Below are positions 33,827-43,138 of a stretch of DNA of 64,000 bases, in pieces (within the stretch, counting starts at the first letter, position 1; each line of letters opens with the position of its first letter). The position numbers and the translations under genes are program-made. Below the pieces are notes generated by a model, which worked only from the letters and a program-made list of their open reading frames with translations, made no database searches and was not told where the DNA came from. This DNA is from Ruminococcus sp. (GTDB lineage Bacteria; Bacillota; Clostridia; Oscillospirales; Ruminococcaceae), in the NCBI GenBank assembly GCA_029060755.1, contig JAIDTI010000083.1, forward strand, positions 1-64,000, given 5' to 3'.

Positions 33827-35083
33827 ATGTACAACGATTTAATGGATTCAATCGGCTTTGTATCAAAGTACGATGCAGAAGTCGGCGCAGCTATGGACAA
33901 GGAGCTTGCAAGACAGAGACGTAATCTTGAACTTATTGCAAGTGAGAACATTGTTTCACCTGCTGTAATGGCAGCTATGGGAAGTGTACTCACAAACAAG
34001 TATGCAGAGGGCTATCCGGGAAAAAGATATTACGGCGGTTGTCAGTGTGTTGACGAAGTAGAGGTTATTGCTATTGAGCGTGCAAAGGAGCTTTTCGGAG
34101 CTAAGTTCGCAAATGTTCAGCCACATTCAGGTGCGCAGGCTAATACAGCTGTATATTTCTCAGTGCTTCAGCCTGGTGATACAGTTCTTGGCATGAGCCT
34201 TGCTGACGGCGGACATCTTACACATGGTTCACCTGTAAATATCTCAGGCAAATACTTCAACTTTGTCTCATATGGTCTTGACGATACAACAGAAGCAATC
34301 AACTATGATACAGTTCAGGCACTTGCAGAACAGCACAAGCCGAAACTTATTGTAGCTGGTGCAAGCGCATATCCACGTGCAATTGATTTCAAGAGACTTT
34401 CTGAAATTGCTAAATCTGTAGGTGCATTGCTTATGGTTGATATGGCACATATTGCAGGACTTGTTGCCGCAGGTGTACACGAATCACCCGTTCCATATGC
34501 AGACATCACAACAACTACAACTCACAAGACACTTAGAGGACCACGTGGCGGACTTATCCTCACAAATGATGAAGCACTTGCAAAGAAAATCAATTCAGCA
34601 ATTTTCCCTGGTACACAGGGCGGACCTCTTATGCACACAATAGCCGCAAAGGCTGTATGTTTTGGTGAAGCACTTAAACCAGAGTTCAAGGAATATCAGA
34701 GACGTATCGTAGAGAACGCAAAGGCACTTGCTGACGGACTTCTCAAGCGTGGATTCAATCTTGTTTCAGGCGGTACAGACAATCACCTTATGCTTGTTGA
34801 TTTGCGCCCATTCAATATCACAGGTAAGGAACTTGAACACCGTCTTGACGAAGTATACATCACAGTAAACAAGAACGCTATCCACAATGACCCTGAAAAG
34901 CCATTTGTAACAAGCGGTATCAGAATCGGCACACCTGCTGTTACAACAAGAGGTTTAGGCGTTGAGGAAATGGAAAAAATCGCTGAATACATTTATCTTT
35001 GCGCAACAGACTTTGAAAATAAAGCTGACGAAATCCGTGCAGGAGTAAATGCTATCTGCGAAAAGTTCCCGCTTTACAAGTAA
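33827..35083 (+). CDS. glyA: Serine hydroxymethyltransferase
   Basis: PLP enzyme interconverting serine and glycine with transfer of a one-carbon unit to tetrahydrofolate. The 418 residues include [19 protein letters not shown] near 26, [14 protein letters not shown] near 65, [11 protein letters not shown] near 102, and the PLP lysine in [14 protein letters not shown] near 227-240. Length and motifs are standard. ATG 33827 has an AAGGAG site. It is a single-gene unit between its own promoter and a hairpin. Confidence 0.98.
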   Translation: MYNDLMDSIGFVSKYDAEVGAAMDKELARQRRNLELIASENIVSPAVMAAMGSVLTNKYAEGYPGKRYYGGCQCVDEVEVIAIERAKELFGAKFANVQPHSGAQANTAVYFSVLQPGDTVLGMSLADGGHLTHGSPVNISGKYFNFVSYGLDDTTEAINYDTVQALAEQHKPKLIVAGASAYPRAIDFKRLSEIAKSVGALLMVDMAHIAGLVAAGVHESPVPYADITTTTTHKTLRGPRGGLILTNDEALAKKINSAIFPGTQGGPLMHTIAAKAVCFGEALKPEFKEYQRRIVENAKALADGLLKRGFNLVSGGTDNHLMLVDLRPFNITGKELEHRLDEVYITVNKNAIHNDPEKPFVTSGIRIGTPAVTTRGLGVEEMEKIAEYIYLCATDFENKADEIRAGVNAICEKFPLYK

Positions 35084-35097
35084 TTTTTGAATATCAT

Positions 35098-35117
35098 GGG
35101 ACGGATTTTTCCGTCCC
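35098..35117 (+). terminator. Hairpin terminator after glyA
   Basis: GGGACGG and CCGTCCC form a perfect 7-bp stem around ATTTTT. The 3' side lacks a strong T tract (TATATTAATA), so efficiency is uncertain. Confidence 0.6.
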
Positions 35118-35146
35118 TATATTAATAAAATTTCAAGAGGTTTTCT

Positions 35147-35629
35147 ATGGTTACTTCCAAAGGAAAAGAAAGAGTATCCAAAATAGATACATACTTAAAT
35201 TGTGCAGAAGTTTTTGCATACAGAAGCACTTGTATAAAAAGAAAATACGGTGCAGTTATTGTAAAAAACGACGTTGTTATATCAACAGGTTATAACGGTT
35301 CGCCAAGAGGTAAAGAGAATTGTTGTGATAACGGAAATTGTCCAAGAATAGTCCGCAATCTCCATCAGGGTGAAGGTTATGCAATGTGCAAAGCTGTTCA
35401 CGCCGAAGCAAATGCTCTGCTTAACTGTTCCCGTGAACAGACAGTTGATGCTGATTTGTACCTTACGGGTATAAATCCGGAAGATTCCTCAATACATATT
35501 GCAAAACCATGTCCGCTATGTGCGAGAATGATTATTCAGGCAGGAATAAAAAACGTCTATCTTCGTCAGGGTGAAAAACCGAACGATTATATAAAAGTTT
35601 CAGCTGATGAATTGCAATGGTTTATATAG
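35147..35629 (+). CDS. Second deoxycytidylate deaminase-family protein
   Basis: A 160-residue zinc deaminase with AVHAEANALL (His, catalytic Glu) near 83 and KPCPLCARMII (two Cys) near 123. The insert NCCDNGNCPR near 62-71 adds cysteines that the other copy (21533-22015) lacks, and the two proteins are clearly not recent duplicates. dCMP is the likely substrate from GYNGSPRG; other deoxynucleotide or riboflavin-type substrates are less likely. ATG 35147 follows AAGAGG. Confidence 0.8.
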   Translation: MVTSKGKERVSKIDTYLNCAEVFAYRSTCIKRKYGAVIVKNDVVISTGYNGSPRGKENCCDNGNCPRIVRNLHQGEGYAMCKAVHAEANALLNCSREQTVDADLYLTGINPEDSSIHIAKPCPLCARMIIQAGIKNVYLRQGEKPNDYIKVSADELQWFI

Positions 35630-35685
35630 TCATAGATTGTTTATGTTATCAACTTTATTCTATTTATTAGAGGGAGTTAAAAATC

Positions 35686-36108
35686 ATGAAAAGAGTAAAA
35701 TACCAATTATTAGACAGAATGATGCCAATAGTGGCTCTGATATTTTTTTCAGCCGTATTTATTAAAGTTTATAATCCGACAAGTGTATCTGAATTTCTGT
35801 TCAGCAGTATATTTCTTGTTGCATATATAATTTTCTCTGCTTTTATTATAACTTTAATCGCGTATTTTTTATATTGGCGGATTGATTTTGACAATGAACA
35901 GTTTATTTTTTATACAATTTTCAGAAAACCGTTGATGATAAAATATAGTGATATTGAAAAAATTGATATTAAATACATAAATACCAAAAACGGTGTTTGT
36001 GATAAACTTACATTTCAGCTTAAAAATACGAATATTCAGCCATATATTTTTCTTCTAGAAAATGCAGAAAACTATGAGGATTTTTTAAGTTTTCTGAAAA
36101 CAGAATAG
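35686..36108 (+). CDS. Two-helix membrane protein with PH-like C-terminal region (copy 1)
   Basis: A 140-residue protein: two membrane helices at about 14-32 and 42-65, then a soluble region beginning RIDFDNEQFIFYTIFRKPLMIKYSDIEKIDIKY, a strand-rich pattern resembling bacterial PH-like domains of small membrane proteins. It is the first of three tandem genes with the same layout. GAGGGAG precedes ATG 35686. Function unknown. Confidence 0.6.
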   Translation: MKRVKYQLLDRMMPIVALIFFSAVFIKVYNPTSVSEFLFSSIFLVAYIIFSAFIITLIAYFLYWRIDFDNEQFIFYTIFRKPLMIKYSDIEKIDIKYINTKNGVCDKLTFQLKNTNIQPYIFLLENAENYEDFLSFLKTE

Positions 36109-36117
36109 GAGTTTTTT

Positions 36118-36567
36118 ATGGGAAAACACAGACATAGAAAACATAACTATACACCTTGTTTAAGAGGAGTTGTTAAATATGGTGAGGATAAATTTGTTGT
36201 TCTGATAGTGCTTATATTTGTAACAATTCCATTCATTATGGCACTTTTTCAGGGTGAATATATGGGATTTTTGGTAAGTTTCTGTATCTGCGTTTTACCC
36301 ATGTCGATATTTACGCTTTTTAATTTCAGATTCTGCGTGAAATATGATGCAAGGGAGAGAAAAATTGAGTACAGACGTTTTTTCAGATTCAGGATAATTG
36401 ATTTCAATGATATTGAAAGAATTTACAAAAAATCCGATACAAAAACAGTTTTTCTTATTATAAAGGCAAAAGGACATAAAGTAGGAATAAATATGCGTTC
36501 ATGCAAAGGAGCAGGAGAACTGCAATTTTTACTGAAAAGCCGTTTGCCGAAAAAATGCGAATATTGA
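36118..36567 (+). CDS. Two-helix membrane protein with PH-like C-terminal region (copy 2)
   Basis: A 149-residue protein with a basic N-terminus (KHRHRKHNY), two helices at about 27-44 and 49-70, and the same kind of C-terminal region (VKYDARERKIEYRRFFRFRIIDFNDIERIYKK). It follows copy 1 by 9 bases and precedes copy 3 by 11 bases. The three share layout more than sequence, so they are old paralogues. Confidence 0.6.
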   Translation: MGKHRHRKHNYTPCLRGVVKYGEDKFVVLIVLIFVTIPFIMALFQGEYMGFLVSFCICVLPMSIFTLFNFRFCVKYDARERKIEYRRFFRFRIIDFNDIERIYKKSDTKTVFLIIKAKGHKVGINMRSCKGAGELQFLLKSRLPKKCEY

Positions 36568-36578
36568 GGAGTAAGATA

Positions 36579-36986
36579 ATGCATGGAATTGTTGAATATA
36601 ATACAGCCTATAAAATGGCATCTTTAATTATTACAACATTTATTTTTTTAATTGGCATATTTATTGTATTCTGCATAAATCAGGTACTTTTTGGAATTTC
36701 ATTACTGATTATTGATGTGCCGTTTATAATATGGCTTATACATATATTCACATTCAGGCTTATTTTTGATACAGAGAAAATCATAATAAAATCAGCTTTC
36801 AGGAACAAAAAATATAAACCTGATGATATTGTTGCATATCATTTCAACAAAATCTCATACTATGGCAATACACTTATGATAAAAACAAAAAATGACAGAA
36901 TTTTTATTCCTTCTGATTGTGAACATATTGACGATTTCAGAAATTTTCTTATTAAATACTGCTCGATATATGTTATAAAGAAGTAA
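36579..36986 (+). CDS. Two-helix membrane protein with PH-like C-terminal region (copy 3)
   Basis: A 135-residue protein with helices at about 14-33 and 38-62 and a C-terminal region LIFDTEKIIIKSAFRNKKYKPDDIVAYHF. I start it at ATG 36579, with GAGGAG eight bases upstream; the longer frame overlaps copy 2. Four bases after its stop a decayed copy of the rarA start begins, so this gene lies at a duplication boundary. Confidence 0.58.
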   Translation: MHGIVEYNTAYKMASLIITTFIFLIGIFIVFCINQVLFGISLLIIDVPFIIWLIHIFTFRLIFDTEKIIIKSAFRNKKYKPDDIVAYHFNKISYYGNTLMIKTKNDRIFIPSDCEHIDDFRNFLIKYCSIYVIKK

Positions 36987-36990
36987 AACA

Positions 36991-37110
36991 ATGTCCCCAC
37001 TATTAGCAGACAGAATCCGTTTGAAAACACTTGATGATGTAGTTAGGCAGGAGCATATTTTAGGTAAATGCAAGCCGTTGTGAAAAATAATAGAAAGCGA
37101 AGCAATTTCA
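36991..37110 (+). pseudogene. Decayed duplicate of the rarA 5' end
   Basis: From ATG 36991 about 115 bases match the start of the intact rarA gene (37511 onward) at roughly four of five positions without gaps, encoding MSPLLADRIRLKTLDDVV. The match continues a little upstream over the ribosome site region. A CGG codon of rarA corresponds to a TGA stop here (residue 31), and similarity fades near 37110, so the copy is dead. The 110-residue gene 37160-37492 lies between it and intact rarA. Confidence 0.85.
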
Positions 37111-37159
37111 ATCAAAAATTGTACGAATTAATTTTAATTATTTAATTTATGGTGATAAT

Positions 37160-37492
37160 ATGAAATATTTTATAACAGAACAGGAAAGAAAAACACTTCA
37201 TGCCACCTGTTTTTTTGAGTTTCAAAAAGGACAGAAGAATAAAAAATACAAGTGGACTTTCTGGAAAGAAGATTCAATGCTGTTGCATATGGATATATTT
37301 GACGAAAGTGAACTGTATAAAATAATTCCTGACCTGAAATATTATGCAGTTACTATTGTAAGTAAAGAAAACTGGAATATTATAAAAAATGCTGAAAAAA
37401 GTCAGCTTGCACAAGATATTATTGATGAACTTTCAGAATGGGCTGAAAAGAATTTTGAAAAATACGAATATTTTGTGATTCTTGGAATATAA
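37160..37492 (+). CDS. Hypothetical protein lying between two rarA starts
   Basis: A 110-residue cytoplasmic protein rich in Lys, Glu and aromatic residues, ending in a helix (LAQDIIDELSEWAEKNFEKYEYFVILGI). No motif recognised. It starts at ATG 37160 after a weak GGTGAT site and ends 18 bases before rarA. Its position between a dead rarA 5' fragment and intact rarA suggests it arrived by, or was caught in, a segmental duplication. Confidence 0.55.
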   Translation: MKYFITEQERKTLHATCFFEFQKGQKNKKYKWTFWKEDSMLLHMDIFDESELYKIIPDLKYYAVTIVSKENWNIIKNAEKSQLAQDIIDELSEWAEKNFEKYEYFVILGI

Positions 37493-37510
37493 GCAAAAAG
37501 GAGTGAAACC

Positions 37511-38779
37511 ATGTCCACACCATTAGCAGACAGAATCCGTCCGAAAACTCTTGATGATGTAGTCGGTCAGGAGCATATTTTAGGCAGAAATAAACCTTTG
37601 CGGAAGATAATTGAAAGCGGAGCAGTACCGAACATGATTTTCTATGGCTCATCAGGTATCGGCAAAACTACTGTTGCACGTATTATCGCTGAAAACTGCA
37701 ATATGACCCTGCATAAGCTGAACGGCACAAGTGCATCTGTATCTGATATAAAAGAAATTGTTGCTGAAATCGGTACTTTCGGAGCTGAAAACGGCATACT
37801 TCTTTATCTTGATGAAATACAGTATCTCAACAAAAAGCAACAGCAGAGTTTGCTTGAATACATAGAAAACGGCGATATAACACTTATTGCATCAACTACG
37901 GAAAATCCGTATTTTTCGGTATATAATGCAATAATCAGCAGATGTACGGTGTTTGAGTTCAAGCCCGTGACCGCCGAACAGCTTATACCTGCAATAAAGC
38001 GTGGATTCAGAATACTTGCCGAAGAATCGGGGAATGTGATTTGCGTGACGGACGAAATATGCTGTAAAATAGCATACGGCTGTGGCGGTGACGTGCGGAA
38101 AGCAATGAATACTGTTGAATTATGTGTACTTTGTGGAGAAATTTCAGACGGCAGAATCACTGTCACGGACGAATCGCTGAATATGCTTGTACAGCGCAGT
38201 AATATGCGCTATGACCGTGACGGCGACCAGCATTATGATATTTTATCGGCACTTCATAAGTCGATACGTGGTTCGGACGAAAATGCAGCACTCCATTATG
38301 CCGCAAGACTGATTGAAGCAGGCGATATAATTTCACTTTGCAGACGTTTATTGTGTATAGCGTCCGAAGATGTGGGACTTGCTTATCCGAATGCTATAGT
38401 AATCACAAAAGCGTGTGTTGATTCAGCGTTGCAATTAGGCTTGCCCGAAGCACGTCTGCCAATTGCAGAAGCGGTTATTCTGCTTGCAACCGCACCAAAG
38501 TCGAACAGTGCATATAATGCCATAAATTCAGCTTTAGAGGACGTTAAAAGGTGTGATGCGCTTGATTTTCCCCGTCATTTGCAGAACTGTCATTTTGACG
38601 GTAAAGGAGCAGAAATTGCAGGGCAGAATTACTTATATCCGCACAATTACCCGAATCACTATGTAAAACAGCAGTACTTGCCCGATGCACTGAAAAACAA
38701 AGTCTACTATGAGTTTGGCGACAACAAACAGGAGCAGTCAGCATTTTTATACAGGCAGAAGTTATTGAATGAATCGTAA
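37511..38779 (+). CDS. rarA: Replication-associated recombination protein A (RarA/MgsA) AAA+ ATPase
   Basis: Clamp-loader-like ATPase acting at stalled replication forks. The 422 residues have LADRIRPKTLDDVVGQEHILG at the N-terminus, Walker A GSSGIGKTT near 46-54, Walker B LLYLDEIQYLNKKQQ near 97-111, sensor region TTENPYFSV near 122, and the C-terminal tetramerisation region including GDIISLCRRLLCIASEDVG. ATG 37511 follows AAAGGAG. Intact, unlike the upstream fragment. Confidence 0.95.
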   Translation: MSTPLADRIRPKTLDDVVGQEHILGRNKPLRKIIESGAVPNMIFYGSSGIGKTTVARIIAENCNMTLHKLNGTSASVSDIKEIVAEIGTFGAENGILLYLDEIQYLNKKQQQSLLEYIENGDITLIASTTENPYFSVYNAIISRCTVFEFKPVTAEQLIPAIKRGFRILAEESGNVICVTDEICCKIAYGCGGDVRKAMNTVELCVLCGEISDGRITVTDESLNMLVQRSNMRYDRDGDQHYDILSALHKSIRGSDENAALHYAARLIEAGDIISLCRRLLCIASEDVGLAYPNAIVITKACVDSALQLGLPEARLPIAEAVILLATAPKSNSAYNAINSALEDVKRCDALDFPRHLQNCHFDGKGAEIAGQNYLYPHNYPNHYVKQQYLPDALKNKVYYEFGDNKQEQSAFLYRQKLLNES

Positions 38780-38888
38780 TAATTTATTCATATAAGGTTT
38801 ACAAAATATTAATAAAATTCTCCGCACATCAGGGATATTTTTCCGTTATATATTATAGAAACAAAATTTGTATAACGGAGGAATTATC

Positions 38889-40781
38889 ATGAAAAAACAA
38901 TTGCTTGCCCTTGCACTCAGTATAACAACAGCATTTTCAGCGTTTCCGCTTGTGTCTGTAGAAGCACTTGAACCGCCTATGCAGGGAGACGTTAATCTTG
39001 ACTGGACTATCAATATTGCAGACCTTGTATGTATGCAGAAGTATCTTATAGGTAAAGGTACTATTGATACTTCATTTGGTATGTATATTGCTGACATTAA
39101 CAATGATGAAAAAGTTGATGTTTTTGATTATATAGAACTGCGAAAGCGTGTTGAAGAATGGTGCAGTTTAAGTAGGAATGATGTAAAAATCGAAAGCAGA
39201 TTCACGCAGGTTGACCAATCAATTCCATTAGGCGTGAAATATGCAAGACCGTCAGGAAGTGCCTGCATTATCCGTTCAGTTGAAGACCTTGAAAATTACT
39301 TATCACCGTATAATGTAATGACAGTTGACGGAGACTGCTTATTTATAGATGCAGCTTGTCAGGAAGTGCTTGACGATTTATACGCACGCTATGATGACGA
39401 ATTTTTCAGAAATAATGTTCTGTTGCTGAATTATATGACTGGTACAGCAGGATATGAATTTGAGTCAATCAAATATGAGGACGGAAAACTGGTAATCAAA
39501 TACTACGATACAACCCCATATGGATTGACATGGTATGCTCCTTTACCGCCGTATATTGCAGAAGTTGCAGTACCAAAGGATTTATGGGCAGATGGTGATT
39601 TTACATGGAAAAGAGTTGAAAAGCCGTTTGAATCGCAGGTTAAATACGATTACACAAAGGCAGTAACAGTTGAGGGCATCAAATATGCGTCTGATACATC
39701 AAAACAGCCGAATATTATAACCAACACCGACCAACTGAACACGCTTATTTCAGGCAAATTCCGTACAGGAGTTGAGATGTCTCTTAAAGATACATATAAT
39801 GATGAATTTTTTGAAAGCAACAATCTTATTCTTGATATGAACTACAAATCTGAAAGAGACTTTTTCTATACGTCCGTTACAGCAGAAAAAAATGAACGTG
39901 ACGAAATTACTCTGAAATATGACCGCAAGTTTATTAATGAAACATATTTTTCAGGAAATTCAGGAATCGAACTTCATCAGGTTGTAGTACCAAAATATTA
40001 CGATATGTCAACAAGGGTCACAAGGGAGAAAAACTGGCTTACAGCTGTAAATGCTCCGTCATATAGTGCAGATAGTTGTATGTCTCTGGGAATGTCACTT
40101 TATATTGATGATAGTAGCCCGAAATGCTTTGATACAGAGGAAGATTTGCAGTCATATCTTGCAGAGCGTTTTTCAGAAGATGATTTAAATAATCTGGATA
40201 CATCGAGATTTGACTGGGAAAACAACTCCGTTTATTTCTGGAGTGATGCTAATGTTGATACGGAGTATAATCTTGTAGATGTTGCATTTGATAAAGACGA
40301 AAATCAGCTTGTGATGTCACGCACAATATGGACATCATGTGGTGATATAGCAGACGGTTATCTGCATTTCTTGGAGGTTGACAAGGAATATTCGGGCTGT
40401 AATATTTATGAACGTAATGTTTATGTGAGTGATAATATGCCGAAACATGACGGCAAAAGCTGTATATTTGAGTGCTATGGAAGTGCTTTTATGATTAATC
40501 AGTATCAGTTCAACGGAAAAAATGTTGCTGATATATACCAGCTTTATCCGGTTGGAATGGTTCGTTTTGGCAGATATGAGTATATCGGAACAATTGAGTT
40601 TGAAACGGACTATTTCCCGATAACTGACGGAAATCTTACAGATTATACTAAAGGTGATGTTGTTTTTGATGAAAGCGACTATACATTTACTGTAAAAGAA
40701 GATTCTGTCACAATCAAGTATAAATATTCAGCTGATTCAGACTGGACAGAGCGTACATTTGATACCGTTTCTGCATATTAA
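38889..40781 (+). CDS. Secreted dockerin protein with PrcB-like repeats
   Basis: A 630-residue exported protein: signal peptide to about residue 24, an N-terminal dockerin (GDVNLDWTINIADLV near 35 and ADINNDEKVDVFDYI near 68), then about three diverged repeats of 120-150 residues. The first has DDEFFRNNVLLLNYMTGTAG and ends in a PYIAEVAVPK strand; the second repeats NDEFFESNNLIL and QVVVPKYYD; the third is weaker. This FF-x-NN-L plus VPK pattern resembles PrcB-type domains, which bind proteases, so an inhibitor or adaptor role is plausible but unproven. ATG 38889 follows ACGGAGG. It is 15 bases upstream of the serpin gene. Confidence 0.72.
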   Translation: MKKQLLALALSITTAFSAFPLVSVEALEPPMQGDVNLDWTINIADLVCMQKYLIGKGTIDTSFGMYIADINNDEKVDVFDYIELRKRVEEWCSLSRNDVKIESRFTQVDQSIPLGVKYARPSGSACIIRSVEDLENYLSPYNVMTVDGDCLFIDAACQEVLDDLYARYDDEFFRNNVLLLNYMTGTAGYEFESIKYEDGKLVIKYYDTTPYGLTWYAPLPPYIAEVAVPKDLWADGDFTWKRVEKPFESQVKYDYTKAVTVEGIKYASDTSKQPNIITNTDQLNTLISGKFRTGVEMSLKDTYNDEFFESNNLILDMNYKSERDFFYTSVTAEKNERDEITLKYDRKFINETYFSGNSGIELHQVVVPKYYDMSTRVTREKNWLTAVNAPSYSADSCMSLGMSLYIDDSSPKCFDTEEDLQSYLAERFSEDDLNNLDTSRFDWENNSVYFWSDANVDTEYNLVDVAFDKDENQLVMSRTIWTSCGDIADGYLHFLEVDKEYSGCNIYERNVYVSDNMPKHDGKSCIFECYGSAFMINQYQFNGKNVADIYQLYPVGMVRFGRYEYIGTIEFETDYFPITDGNLTDYTKGDVVFDESDYTFTVKEDSVTIKYKYSADSDWTERTFDTVSAY

Positions 40782-40796
40782 AAGGAGGATTTTATT

Positions 40797-43013
40797 ATGA
40801 ATTACAAAAGAATTTTAGCATCTGCACTTGCTTTGTGCCTTGCAATGCCAATAACAACTGTTATCCCTGCTGAAAATATTTCTGCATTGTCTCTTGTTGA
40901 TTCAGAAGTACAGCACTTCACCGACAACTTTGTATACAAAATTCGTGGTGACTATATTGAGATTACCGCAGGTATGACGAATATTGAGGGTGATATTGAA
41001 ATTCCTGCTGAAATTGACGGCGTTCCTGTTAAGGTTATCGGCGAACACGGTCTTGCAGGACTTCAGAAAGTTACATCAATCATACTCCCTGATACTATTA
41101 CAACTATCGGCAAACAGGCTTTTGCATACAATACCGCACTTGAAAAAATAAATATTCCTGAAAATGTCAGAATAATTCCAGACGAAGCATTTATGAACTG
41201 TATGTCGCTTGGCAATATTATCATGCCTTACGACCTGAACAGTATAGGTGTGCGTGCATTTTACGGTTGCAGAAAGATTACTGAAATAAAACTCCCTGCA
41301 AGTGTACAGTCTCTTGGAGAAATGGCATTTGCAGACTGTCAGGGACTTGCAAAGATAAATATTCCGTCAAGAATCAACAAGCTTGAAAAAGCTGTATTCG
41401 GCAACTGCTTTGCACTTGAATCACTTGCACTGCCTGAAAATGTAACATTTATCAGTAAGGACGCATTACCACTGAAAATCAAGAATCTTATAATAAAAAG
41501 CCCTGAATGTGAACTTGAGGACGGTCTTTATATGAACATCACAAAAGACTGCGTTATAACTGCACCTCCTGAAAGTACCGCACAGAAATTTGCTGAAACA
41601 TATGGATTAGGTTACAAAGTCTATGAAGAACAGGACGTTCTTGTGCCAGGTGATGTTAATCTTGACTGGAAATTTAATATAGCTGATGTTGTTATGATGC
41701 AGAATTATCTTCTTGGCAATGGTTCACTTAATGAGTGGCAACTCGGCGACATGAATAACGACGGCACACTTGATGTATTTGACTATATTCTTATGTTAGA
41801 GGAACTCCGCAGAAGTCCTGAATACAATCCGCCGTATATGCCCGAAAATCCTGACCCATTTTTTCTTGAATATATCGCAAAAAACCTTACTGCTGATATG
41901 AAGTCGGCAGAAGTCGAGGGAGCAGAAGCAGACGAAGAATTTATTATCGGACAGACAGATTTTGCACTCAATATATTCAAGCGTGAAGTACAAGACGACA
42001 CAAACACACTTGTTTCACCGTATTCAATAATGCAGGCTCTTGCAATGACAGCTAACGGAGCAAACGGAACTACTAAAGAGGAAATGGAAAACGTGCTTGA
42101 AATGCCAATGGACAGACTTAACAAGTACCTCTACACACAGAGAATTTCACAGCACAGTGATGAAAACAGCAAGCTCAACACAGCTAATTCAATATGGGCA
42201 CAAGAGGGCGTGAACGTAAACAAGGACTTTTTACAGACAAATGTTGATTATTATAATGCTGATTTTTACGTTGCACCGTTTGATGATACAACTGTCACCG
42301 ACATTAACAACTGGGTAAACGAAAAAACAGATAAAATGATACCTGAAATTCTTGATGCAATTCCTGATGCTGCCCGTATGTACCTTATAAACGCAGTTGC
42401 ATTTGATGCAAAGTGGGAAGTTGAATTTGACAAGTACGCAACAAGAGAAGCAACATTTACAACTTATGACAATCAACAGCAGAAAGCGCAGTTCATGTCA
42501 ACATCAAATGGTGGTGAGTTTATTTCAGATGACCATGCAGTAGGATTCTACAAATATTATGCTGACAGAAAATATGCGTTTGCCGCATTGATGCCCGAAG
42601 ATATGTCATTAAGCGAATACATATCAGGTTTGACGGCGGAGGGACTTAATGAAACGCTTACAAACCATCAGTTTAAATCATTTGATTTATCAATGCCGAA
42701 ATTCTCATATGACTTTGATACACTTCTTAATGGTACTCTTATTGATATGGGTATGCCTACAGCTTTTTCAGAGTATGCTGACTTTCACAGCATGATTGAG
42801 GATATAGACACCTGCATAAGCCGTATAATACACAAAACACACATTGATGTTGATGAGGGCGGAACAAAAGCAGCCGCAGTGACTGTTGTTGAGGCGACTG
42901 AATGCTGTATAAGAGAAAGACTTTTAATGGATAAGCCGTTTGTTTACTTTATCATTGATACAGAAACAAATATTCCTGTTTTCATGGGAACACTTTCAAG
43001 TATTCCTGAATAA
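40797..43013 (+). CDS. Secreted LRR-dockerin-serpin chimera
   Basis: A 738-residue exported protein: signal peptide to about 30; BspA-type leucine-rich repeats at about 60-235 (IPAEIDGVPVKVIGEHGLAG, then repeated LPxxVxxIxxxAFxxC units); a dockerin at about 282-345 (GDVNLDWKFNIADVV and GDMNNDGTLDVFDYI); then a full serpin domain at about 385-738. The serpin hinge GGTKAAAVTVV is intact and the end PFVYFIIDTETNIPVFMG is canonical, so it should be inhibitory. Aligning the loop with alpha-1-antitrypsin puts P1 and P1' at Cys 703 and Cys 704. The dockerin would fix the inhibitor to a cellulosome-like complex. Confidence 0.93.
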   Translation: MNYKRILASALALCLAMPITTVIPAENISALSLVDSEVQHFTDNFVYKIRGDYIEITAGMTNIEGDIEIPAEIDGVPVKVIGEHGLAGLQKVTSIILPDTITTIGKQAFAYNTALEKINIPENVRIIPDEAFMNCMSLGNIIMPYDLNSIGVRAFYGCRKITEIKLPASVQSLGEMAFADCQGLAKINIPSRINKLEKAVFGNCFALESLALPENVTFISKDALPLKIKNLIIKSPECELEDGLYMNITKDCVITAPPESTAQKFAETYGLGYKVYEEQDVLVPGDVNLDWKFNIADVVMMQNYLLGNGSLNEWQLGDMNNDGTLDVFDYILMLEELRRSPEYNPPYMPENPDPFFLEYIAKNLTADMKSAEVEGAEADEEFIIGQTDFALNIFKREVQDDTNTLVSPYSIMQALAMTANGANGTTKEEMENVLEMPMDRLNKYLYTQRISQHSDENSKLNTANSIWAQEGVNVNKDFLQTNVDYYNADFYVAPFDDTTVTDINNWVNEKTDKMIPEILDAIPDAARMYLINAVAFDAKWEVEFDKYATREATFTTYDNQQQKAQFMSTSNGGEFISDDHAVGFYKYYADRKYAFAALMPEDMSLSEYISGLTAEGLNETLTNHQFKSFDLSMPKFSYDFDTLLNGTLIDMGMPTAFSEYADFHSMIEDIDTCISRIIHKTHIDVDEGGTKAAAVTVVEATECCIRERLLMDKPFVYFIIDTETNIPVFMGTLSSIPE

Positions 43014-43076
43014 TATTTGATATATATGGCTATCTGCACTGTAGTCATTATATATAGTCCTGTAAGGGGGACAAAA

Positions 43077-43112
43077 TCAGAAAAGCCGTATCGTGTGATG
43101 CGGTTTTTCTGG
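43077..43112 (+). terminator. Terminator after the serpin gene
   Basis: GAAAAGCCGTA and TGCGGTTTTTC pair (two G-U pairs) around a short loop, ending in a T-rich 3' arm. It separates the dockerin genes from the sigma factor gene. Confidence 0.72.
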
Positions 43113-43138
43113 GTAATTTCAAAAAAAGGAGGGTTTCC

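Noticed and set aside
36991-37510. Insertion sequence or integrative element at rarA
   Set aside because: No transposase or integrase, no terminal inverted repeats and no tRNA target; only a partial duplication is visible.
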